Shown here piece by piece: positions 34,008 through 42,100 of a stretch of 64,000 bases of DNA. The translations under genes and the position numbers were made by a program. Positions within the stretch are counted from its first letter, which is position 1, and each line of letters begins with the position of its first letter. The DNA is from Cytophagales bacterium (GTDB lineage Bacteria > Bacteroidota > Bacteroidia > Cytophagales > Cyclobacteriaceae). The notes beneath the pieces were generated by a model. That model saw only the letters and a list, made by a program, of their open reading frames with translations, was not told where the DNA came from and searched no databases. The stretch is from NCBI GenBank assembly GCA_027317105.1, contig DAHVFH010000035.1:59948-123947 (forward strand), given 5' to 3'.

Positions 34008-35481
34008 GTTTACTTTTGTCTTCGCATTCAATTTGGCATTTGCTTCCTATTCGCAAGTTCACCAAAATGGCCGATTAGACATTCCCATTGGTAGTGATAA
34101 TGAGTCTTATGCTGCATTTCCCATCGATACCTCAGGTGTAGTACTCTATCGCAATTTTATTGGCCCAAAAGAAAACTTACTTGAACTCACGCGAATGGAC
34201 ACAGTCCTTAAAAAAATCTGGAGTGGTTATTTAAAAATCCCGAAGGAGTTTTCGTTCGCCTCGACCAAAGCCAACGGCCGTAAAATATATTTTTTTTTCC
34301 GTCATTACGATCCAGCTAAGCACAACTTTTATGTAACCTCTGTGAACATCCTAAACGGAGTATATTCTTCATTTCGAATCGAAAACTTGATTCCTTTCGA
34401 ACCCGCAGAATATGTAGTAACCAAAGATGCTTTTCTGATTGCGGGGTACTTGAATTATCGGCCTGTTATTTTGCATTATTCCATTGCAGGTCGTAAGGCG
34501 CATATATTGCCGAACATTTTAGATGAACAGGGTGAAATCACTCAAATAAAACCGTATCCGGATGGAAATGTGGATGTGATTATTAGTGCGAAAAATCCCA
34601 GCCGGAGAAAATGTTTATGGATAAGACAATTCAACAGTGCAGGGGAGTTGATTAAAACTACCGTCCTTGAGCCCGGAGAACATAAAAACCTGATCTTTGG
34701 CCGCGCTGCTAAAACAGAAAATGGAAGTCAGGTAATTGCTGGGGTTTACGGCAGAAATTCACAGTATTCGCGTGGAATTTTTGTGGCAGAGGTTGACGCT
34801 GACGGGGGGTATGTAATCCATTATTACAATTTTGGCGACCTTAAAAATTTCTTTCATTATCTCAAAGCGAGGAAAGAAAATCGGATCAGAAAAAGAATTG
34901 AGCGCAGAAAAATTCAAGGAAAGAAAATCAAATTCAACTACCGCTTCCTCGTTCACGAGGTGATCCCCTACCAAAATCAATTTATCATGCTTGGGGAAGC
35001 CTTCTTTCAACACTACGCTAATCGGGGAAATTATTCTTACCCAGATGGATTTCAATATACGCATGCGGTTGCGATTGGATTTGATAAAAAGGCCAAACTA
35101 TTGTGGGACAACAGCTTTGAAATTAATGACGTAAAAAGTTATCAATTGAAGCAGTTCGTAAAAATCATTCCCGAGAAAGATCAGATTGTTTTGCTATACC
35201 TATTTGAAAACTCCATTCGCTCAAAAATCATTAAAGGAAGCGAAGTTCTGGAGGGCACCAGCCGCGAAGAGGTGAAGCCCGCTGAAGGCAAACGTTCGGT
35301 TGGAGGAAATATCCAAAACAATAAGCTCGAATATTGGTACGGCAATCATCTTTTTGCCAGTGGGATTCAGAACTTACAAAGCAATGAAAACAACAATGTG
35401 TACAAAGTATTTTTTATTAATAAATTAACCGCTGGTTATCCTGCCGAAAATCAATTTCTTCTTCCTTTTAATGATAAATAA
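33976..35481 (+). CDS. Secreted beta-rich protein, paralogue 2 of a tandem pair
   Basis: A 501-residue exported protein, paralogue of the preceding gene, lacking the Tyr/Pro/Ser-rich insert. The start at 33976 lies inside the previous gene and gives a good signal peptide (RFTFVFAFNLAFASYSQ). Matching landmarks with its neighbour are AGYLNYRPVILHYSI against GGYLNTEPILLMYDL, HYYNFGDLKNFFHYLKAR, a basic KRIERRKIQGKK segment against KAREQRKISSGK, and LEYWYGNHLFASG against IRAWYGRYFYVYG. Its stop codon overlaps the next ATG by one base (TAATG), linking the pair to the retropepsin-like/RimK genes. Function unknown. Confidence 0.72.
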   Translation: MFFISIKSKCRFTFVFAFNLAFASYSQVHQNGRLDIPIGSDNESYAAFPIDTSGVVLYRNFIGPKENLLELTRMDTVLKKIWSGYLKIPKEFSFASTKANGRKIYFFFRHYDPAKHNFYVTSVNILNGVYSSFRIENLIPFEPAEYVVTKDAFLIAGYLNYRPVILHYSIAGRKAHILPNILDEQGEITQIKPYPDGNVDVIISAKNPSRRKCLWIRQFNSAGELIKTTVLEPGEHKNLIFGRAAKTENGSQVIAGVYGRNSQYSRGIFVAEVDADGGYVIHYYNFGDLKNFFHYLKARKENRIRKRIERRKIQGKKIKFNYRFLVHEVIPYQNQFIMLGEAFFQHYANRGNYSYPDGFQYTHAVAIGFDKKAKLLWDNSFEINDVKSYQLKQFVKIIPEKDQIVLLYLFENSIRSKIIKGSEVLEGTSREEVKPAEGKRSVGGNIQNNKLEYWYGNHLFASGIQNLQSNENNNVYKVFFINKLTAGYPAENQFLLPFNDK

Positions 35482-35897
35482 TGCAAACCCTAGGCCGCTC
35501 CGATCGTGTTGACCTTCCCGGTCTTGAACTGGAAAATATTCACGCCAAAATTGATACGGGTGCTTACACTTGTAGCCTACATTGTTCAAGCAATGAGGTC
35601 GTCAACGGTATTTTAGAATTTGTGCTCTTAGATGAAGAACATCCTGAATTTACTGGACGCAAATATTTTTTTAAAGTATATGATCAGCGTGAAATAAAAA
35701 ATTCATTTGGTGAAGCTGAGGTGCGCTATGTAATTAAAACAAAAGTGAAAATATTTGACCATGTGATTCGTGCGGAGTTTTCGTTGAGCAACCGCGGAAA
35801 TTTAAAATTCCCCGTTTTGCTAGGCCGGAAAATCCTTAGAAAGAGGTTTCTCATTGACGTGACTAAAAAAGATTTATCTTTCTCAGCTAAAAGTTAA
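35481..35897 (+). CDS. Retropepsin-like protease of the RimK-associated family (RimB-like)
   Basis: A 138-residue protein. AKIDTGAYTCSLHCSS contains the D-T-G-A aspartic-protease triad of the family annotated as ATP-dependent zinc protease or RimB/LysX-associated, and FPVLLGRKILRKRFLIDV is the conserved C-terminal half (LLGR--L---F-ID). These proteins are usually encoded next to rimK, as here, and in Pseudomonas RimB modulates RimK-made glutamate tails. It starts inside the stop codon of the secreted paralogue gene and lies 63 bp before rimK. Confidence 0.85.
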   Translation: MQTLGRSDRVDLPGLELENIHAKIDTGAYTCSLHCSSNEVVNGILEFVLLDEEHPEFTGRKYFFKVYDQREIKNSFGEAEVRYVIKTKVKIFDHVIRAEFSLSNRGNLKFPVLLGRKILRKRFLIDVTKKDLSFSAKS

Positions 35898-35960
35898 AGG
35901 TTAATCGTTTATGTTTAACCAAGATGATAATTTGCGGGTACTTTTACTATAAAGGCTATC

Positions 35961-36869
35961 ATGAATATCGCAATCCTATCACGCAATCCGAAGTTATATT
36001 CTACCCGCAGGCTGAAAGAGGCTGGCGAGAAGCGAGGTCACAACGTGGAGATCATTGACCACATGAAGTGTGTATTGGTAATCGAAAAGCAAAACCCGAT
36101 GGTGTGGTACAATGACCGAAAGCTTGATTATTTTGATGCGATCATTCCCCGCATTGGGGCCTCCGTTACCTTTTATGGTGCTGCCGTAGTCAGGCAGTTT
36201 GAGATGATGAAAGTTTTTACTGGCATTGAGTCACAAGCGCTCATCCGCTCTCGCGATAAATTGCGAAGCATGCAAATTCTTTCACGCGCAGGCTTGGGGA
36301 TGCCCAAAACTATTTTCATGGACTACTCAAAAGACGCCACTGGAGTGATCGAAGCAGTAGGTGGAGCGCCTGTCGTTATCAAACTTTTAGAGGGTACACA
36401 AGGCCTTGGGGTAGTGCTAGCCGAAAATAAGAAAGCGGCACAGTCAGTAATCGAGGCCTTTCATGGTGTAAAAACGCGTATTATCGTTCAGGAATTTATC
36501 AAAGAAGCTAAAGGGGCTGATATTCGCGCTTTGGTCGTCAATGGGGAAGTAGTGGGTGCTATGCGCAGGCAAGCACGTGATGGTGAATTCCGAAGTAATT
36601 TACATCGCGGGGGCTACGCTACGGTAGTCAAACTTAATCGACATGAAAAACATGCTGCGATCATTGCTGCAAAAAAAATGGGGTTGGGCATAGCAGGCGT
36701 AGACATGCTGCCTTCAAAACGTGGGCCGCTTATTATAGAAGTCAATTCTTCTCCTGGTCTTGAAGGAATTGAGGAGGCTACTAAAATGGATATTGCGGGA
36801 AAGATTTTTGACTACATTGAAAAACACGCTGGCATTAAAAAAATCCAAAAAGATAAAGTTAATGCTTAA
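35961..36869 (+). CDS. rimK: RimK-type ATP-grasp glutamate ligase
   Basis: A 302-residue ATP-grasp enzyme of RimK length. The N-terminal half has FDAIIPRIGASVTFYGAAVVRQFEMMKVF and SRDKLRSMQILSRAGLGMPKT; the ATP-grasp core has VVIKLLEGTQGLGVVLAE, IVQEFIKEAKGADIRALVVNGEVVGAMRRQ and GVDMLPSKRGPLIIEVNSSPGLEGIEEAT. RimK adds glutamates to the C-terminus of ribosomal protein S6. With the RimB-like protease upstream and an AstE/AspA-type amidohydrolase overlapping its end by 8 bp, it forms a three-gene add/remove module. Confidence 0.93.
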   Translation: MNIAILSRNPKLYSTRRLKEAGEKRGHNVEIIDHMKCVLVIEKQNPMVWYNDRKLDYFDAIIPRIGASVTFYGAAVVRQFEMMKVFTGIESQALIRSRDKLRSMQILSRAGLGMPKTIFMDYSKDATGVIEAVGGAPVVIKLLEGTQGLGVVLAENKKAAQSVIEAFHGVKTRIIVQEFIKEAKGADIRALVVNGEVVGAMRRQARDGEFRSNLHRGGYATVVKLNRHEKHAAIIAAKKMGLGIAGVDMLPSKRGPLIIEVNSSPGLEGIEEATKMDIAGKIFDYIEKHAGIKKIQKDKVNA

Positions 36870-37836
36870 GCCTATTTCCATAGCTCAAAATGAAATCCGA
36901 CCAGGCGAGTTTAAGGAAATCATAATCAATATCGCTAGACTTCCTTCACGGACAAAGATTGACACTCCGATTTACATTTATCGCGGAATGGAAGATGGGC
37001 CGGTCTTGGCCCTCACTGCTGGAATGCATGGAGATGAAATCAATGGGATGGAGATTGTGCGCAGAATTATTGATTTAGGCTATAACCGAGTGAAACGAGG
37101 AACTGTTTTATGCATGCCTGTCATTAATGTTTACGGATTTCTTAATTATTCGCGTGAAGTTCCTGATGGCAAAGACATCAACCGCTCCTTTCCAGGAAAC
37201 AAAAACGGTTCCTTGGCCGCACGTGTAGCCCATCATGTCACCCACGATGTGCTACCATTTATTAATTACGGAATTGATTTTCATACGGGCGGAGCCATGC
37301 GCTCCAACTATCCACAAATTCGATGCGTCATGCAAGAGCCTATCAATGTGGAATTAGCAAATGCATTTCATGCGCCTTTTACAATCGATTCGCCCTTCCG
37401 ACCGAATTCCTTGAGGTTGACCGCCTCGAAAAGGAAAAAGAATATTATCGTTTATGAGGGCGGGGAATCTAACCGTTTGGACCAACTTGCAATCGCGGAA
37501 GGAATCAATGGCACGCTTCGCCTAATGAAGCATCTTGGCATGATCGATGAAGCCCCTAAACCCAATCAAGCAAACAAAATAATCTGGAGCTCTTCCTGGG
37601 TACGCGCCCATACAGCAGGGCTATTTCAGCCAGTAATTCTGTGCGGTAGTTTCATCAAAAAAAACCAATTGGTGGGTACGATTACCGATCCTTTCGGGGA
37701 ATTTAAAGAACAGATTAAATCACCTTCTTCCGGTTATATCGTGGGATTGAATAATAATCCAATTGTGAATGCTGGCGATGCCCTTTTGCATATTGGTTTG
37801 GACAAAGTGCGCAAGATTGAAAAAAGCGGAGAATGA
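36862..37836 (+). CDS. Succinylglutamate desuccinylase/aspartoacylase family amidohydrolase
   Basis: A 324-residue zinc carboxypeptidase-fold protein starting at ATG 36862, which overlaps the rimK stop by 8 bp; an upstream start at 36760 lies inside rimK and is rejected. Zinc site: MHGDEINGMEI (H-x2-E) and DFHTGG. REVPDGKDINRSFPG holds the substrate-binding Arg pattern. AstE/AspA enzymes hydrolyse N-acyl amino acids. Positioned with rimK and a retropepsin-like gene, it may trim gamma-linked or C-terminal glutamates made by RimK; this is inference from gene order. Confidence 0.88.
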   Translation: MLKPISIAQNEIRPGEFKEIIINIARLPSRTKIDTPIYIYRGMEDGPVLALTAGMHGDEINGMEIVRRIIDLGYNRVKRGTVLCMPVINVYGFLNYSREVPDGKDINRSFPGNKNGSLAARVAHHVTHDVLPFINYGIDFHTGGAMRSNYPQIRCVMQEPINVELANAFHAPFTIDSPFRPNSLRLTASKRKKNIIVYEGGESNRLDQLAIAEGINGTLRLMKHLGMIDEAPKPNQANKIIWSSSWVRAHTAGLFQPVILCGSFIKKNQLVGTITDPFGEFKEQIKSPSSGYIVGLNNNPIVNAGDALLHIGLDKVRKIEKSGE

Positions 37837-37872
37837 ATCAAAGACGTTTGACGATTGCGCCAAATCCTAATA

Positions 37873-38940
37873 TTAGAAATCAGGACATGGAATAAACAAC
37901 TTGTCTTTGGGCGGCTTCCGTGGGTCGCGGGTACTCCAGCTATAAACGATACTAAATTCATGAGCCCCACCACTTGAAGGGCCAAGTTTGGAAATAGTAT
38001 AATCATAGCTATAACCAATGTTTAAGATATCCTTATCCCCTTTTTTGGTAAAGCCTATCAAAAAAACGAGCGACTCATTATTCACGACCCCGTTCACATT
38101 TCTAAACGGAATTCCCCGGTACCACGTGCCAATAATAATGGGTTCAAAGGTATAATAAACACCCAGATCCATTTGGTCAAATTGACCCTGATGACGATAT
38201 TGAAAAGTAGGGGTAATACTACGTTCACTAGCTTTATTATAAAACCCCTGACCCATCGTGCCCGGTGTCATATAAAATTTCCATCCTGCATGTGCACTGA
38301 TCTTCATTGGCAAAACATCCGGTTGACCCGCTAGCGATTGATTGGGCTGTGTAATATGCGAGGCCGTTACACCAAACCATCCGTTCTTTGAATAAAATAA
38401 CCCACCCAATGTCAGATCGGGAAAGAATTTCGATTGACCAGAATTCAATCCTTCTACCGATTGCGTACTAACAACCTGACCTGTTGTCGGATTAAACTGA
38501 TCACCAAACGTAAGTTTATCAAAATTAATGGAGCGGTTATAGATCGTTGCCTGAACCCCTGGCCGGAAGGACAATCCTTTGGTTAATTTAAGTTCGTAAG
38601 AATAAATAGCACCAATACTGGTCGATTGTAAACCAAGCAATCCTTCTCGATCGTGGTTGATAATCATACCAACACCACTATTTTTTGATTCTACATAGAA
38701 ATCGGCAAAAGCAGATATGGTAGTAAAATTAGCATTAATGGCGGGCCATTGGTTCCGGTAGTTCGTACCAACCCTTGCCTGGCCTGTAGAGCCTGCAAAA
38801 GCAGGGTTTAGATACAAAGGCGCAGCATAGAATTGTGAAAATTGGGGATCTTGGGCTGTTACTGTTCCGCACACCAAGAGCATTAATGATACAATGGCAA
38901 CTTGCTTATCGAGCCAAACCGAAGATTTAATTAACCACAT
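37873..38940 (-). CDS. PorP/SprF family type IX secretion membrane protein
   Basis: A 355-residue outer-membrane protein. The signal peptide ends at TVTAQ, followed by DPQFSQFYAAPLYLNPAFAGSTGQARVGTNYRNQWP, the clearest PorP/SprF signature. The rest alternates amphipathic strands with Tyr/Phe girdles, fitting a 14-strand barrel, and ends in a periplasmic tail (TRDPRKPPKD). SprF-like proteins anchor or help secrete the large adhesin encoded beside them through T9SS. Here the divergent neighbour is a 1747-residue adhesin with the type B sorting domain, the classic pairing. Confidence 0.94.
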   Translation of the reverse strand: MWLIKSSVWLDKQVAIVSLMLLVCGTVTAQDPQFSQFYAAPLYLNPAFAGSTGQARVGTNYRNQWPAINANFTTISAFADFYVESKNSGVGMIINHDREGLLGLQSTSIGAIYSYELKLTKGLSFRPGVQATIYNRSINFDKLTFGDQFNPTTGQVVSTQSVEGLNSGQSKFFPDLTLGGLFYSKNGWFGVTASHITQPNQSLAGQPDVLPMKISAHAGWKFYMTPGTMGQGFYNKASERSITPTFQYRHQGQFDQMDLGVYYTFEPIIIGTWYRGIPFRNVNGVVNNESLVFLIGFTKKGDKDILNIGYSYDYTISKLGPSSGGAHEFSIVYSWSTRDPRKPPKDKLFIPCPDF

Positions 38941-38978
38941 CCAAGCAAATTAAGTTGTTTCAAGACATTTAAAAAAAC

Positions 38979-38992
38979 ATTTGTCGACAAAT
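38979..38992. promoter_or_regulatory. 14-bp perfect palindrome in the porP/adhesin divergent promoter region
   Basis: ATTTGTCGACAAAT is a perfect palindrome 39 bp upstream of the PorP/SprF start codon and about 150 bp from the adhesin start. Its place in the shared 200-bp intergenic region suits an operator for a dimeric regulator. A TAAATTTG -7-like box for the adhesin lies at 39095-39102. Confidence 0.4.
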
Positions 38993-39141
38993 CGGGATAA
39001 TGACCCATGTAACGATATTTTTGAACAAATTGTATACTTTATGACCTATTGCTCGTTTTAACTTTGGCAGGCCGTAGTTGTCAAATGAATATTTTAAATT
39101 TGTTACAAACCAGCACGATAAGCTAGACAAAAAAAGAAGGC

Positions 39142-42100
39142 TTGAAGATGAATAGAAACCGCAAAATACTTTTGTTTTTGAAAATAATATTACCTTTTGT
39201 TGTTCTATTGTCGGGACTTACTGCCGCGCATGCACAAAATCTCGCTCAACACAATTGGTACTTTGGAAATTCAATCAACGCCATCCGTTTCAATAGGGCT
39301 ACGAACAAACCTTATTTGGTAACCGACCAAGCCGTCCCTTTTGGAATGGGTGGTAGTGCGGTAGCAACCGACCCGGCTACTGCCGATTTATTATTTTATA
39401 CGGATGGAGCAAATGTATACAACACGTTTGGAGCAATTATGCCCAACGGGTCTGGCCTTTTGGCCAACACCACAGCCAACCAACCGGTTGTATTAAGCCC
39501 TGTGCCTGGCGATTCAACTAAATATTTTATTTTCACTAATACAGCCAATTATACCACTGGCGGTTCAATAGCTGTAAGTATTGTAGACATGAAATTATTT
39601 GGCGGATCGGTTTTCCCTCAGCCAGCATTGGGCGATTTAAAAAATCCAAAAAATACTGCGGTGACCGGATTGTCAAATCGGTCAGAGGGGATGATGGTGA
39701 TCCAACATGCCAACGGCAAAGACTATTGGTTGATCACACACCAAAATGGATCTCAAAATTACTCGTCTACCTTAATCGATTCCGTCAGTTACACCGCAGG
39801 AACCTTTACCACGACAGTAACTTCAGGCCTCGGCTTGCCTATTTCCGTAGCCAATTTTTCTTACAACAGAAAGCTAAAGAAGGTTGCGGTTTCTGCGCAA
39901 GATCCAAGCACCGATGCAATCATACTTACTTTTAATGACGCTACAGGTGTCTTGGCTTTCGATCGATATATTTACAATACTGGAACGGCTACTACCCTGC
40001 CCCAGTCCATTTACGATATTCAATGGGACAATGCGGGACAATATTTATACCTATCAAGAGTAGGGGAACCTGGAATCAATGCCGATGTACTGCAATATGA
40101 CTACTTAAATCCGGGCAATACGTTAACCAGTGTTCTCAAGACTCCTGAGTTCCGCAGTTGGGGTTTGCAATTAGCCCCGGATAGTACCATTTATCACATT
40201 TATCAAGCTGTAAGTGGCGGCCCCTTCTTGGTGGAGCGGTTTACAAAAACAGATACCATTGCATCGCGCGTTATCAATAACCAATCGCCATTTGGACCAA
40301 TCAACTTCAACGGCACACAGTTCCCTTCTTTTATTCCTAAATTGAATGTTTTTCTTAGCCTGTCCTTTACCTCAGTGGGGACTTGTCAAAACAATCCAAC
40401 CACGTTCTTCCCAAAAGTATACCCTAATGCCGATAGTTTACATTGGAACTTTGGCGATACTACAAGTGTAACAGCGTGGAGCCCCGTTCATACTTTCAAA
40501 CTTGCGAAAACTTATAATGTGACGCTCACAGCTTACTATCAGGGTAAGAAACAAACGATCACGCAGCCTGTCACCATGACGGCATTCAGCCTAAAGTTAA
40601 AATTAGTATCGGATACTACGGCATGCGCCTGTCAGCTTCCCGTTAATCGTCTGGCCTGCTCTATGCCTCAGTTTTCGGTTACCGTTAAACCAAGTGGAGG
40701 AAATCCACCTATATCTTATTTATGGTCGAATGGGCAAACCGGTACAACCCTTAAACCAGACTCTGCTGGATTCTACTATGTAGTGGCTACCGATGGCAGC
40801 GGCTGCTCCACCTACGCAAGTGTAACGGTAAAACAATATGGCACGATTGAGCAGCGTGAAAACATTTGGTATTTTGGGAACAAGGCGGGAATTGATTTCA
40901 ATAAGAAACCCCCCAAGGCGCTTAACACAAGTGCCATGGATACGCCAGCCGGATGTGCCATCGAATGTGACCAAAATGGGCAAGTTATCTTTTATACCGA
41001 TGGCAGCACCGTTTGGAATCGAAAAAATGTTGTTGTGGCTACGGGCATTGGCGGAGATTCTACAGCTTCACAATCGGCCATGATCATCCCCGTACCAAAT
41101 GACGCCACGCTTTATTATATTTTCACCACACAAGCCATCAATGGATTTTCGAACAATGAATTACGCTATTCGCTGTTCGACTTAAAATTGAATGGAGGTA
41201 CTGGCGGAGTTTCACAAAAAAATATATTATTGTTTTCAAAAAGCACAGAACGTCTCACGGGCAACAGTCAATGGCTTATTGCTCATGAATATGGTAACAA
41301 CACCTTCCGCGCCTATCCTATTACTGCCCAAGGAATAGGCGACCCCGTATATTCCGCCATCGGCTCAGTCCATTCATTTCAGTATGCTGCTAATGGCCAG
41401 GGGTATATGAAACTTGGGCCAAAAAACGATTTGGCCGTTGCCCTTTCTTCGCCCGGGGTGAGTAATCTGGTGGAAGTTTTTCATTTTCATGATTCTACAG
41501 GAACATTCTCAAATTACCGAAAAATTGATTTGAACCATGCCGCAGGACAGGTTTACGGCATCGAATTTTCACCGGGCGGAAACAAACTTTTTGCTTCCAT
41601 CGAAAACACTCCTAATTCTGACATTTTTGAATATTATTTTGATTCTCTGGCGAGGCCTCACTTCAAAAAAGACAATGTGGAGCCTGGCACAATTGGGGCT
41701 TTGCAATTAGCACCTGACAATCAAATATATTTTGCGATCAATAACAGCACCAGCCTAGGAACTGTACAAGCCAACGAGGACACAACCAAAATTTCCGGCA
41801 TCACACTTAACGGTTTCGCCCTCGCTGCCGGAACGAACAGCACCTTAGGCCTACCCAACTTCAGGCAACACGTAGGAAACGGCTTCGGCGGGCCAGGCTT
41901 TTCATTCACTGGACTTTGCTTGGGTGATTCAACAAAATTCGTTGGAATCCCGACCGATCCTATCGACAAATTTCAGTGGTTCTTTGGCGATGGTGGAAGT
42001 AGCACTAAGGGTAATCCATCTCATTTGTATGCATCTGTAGGGACCTACAACGTGCAAATGAGGCTGACAAACCGATGTGGCTTGGATACCACGATAACGC

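Noticed and set aside
36760..36861. N-terminal extension of the AstE/AspA-like protein
   Set aside because: It would lie inside rimK and encode a Lys/Leu-rich segment unlike the family; the ATG at 36862 gives the expected start.
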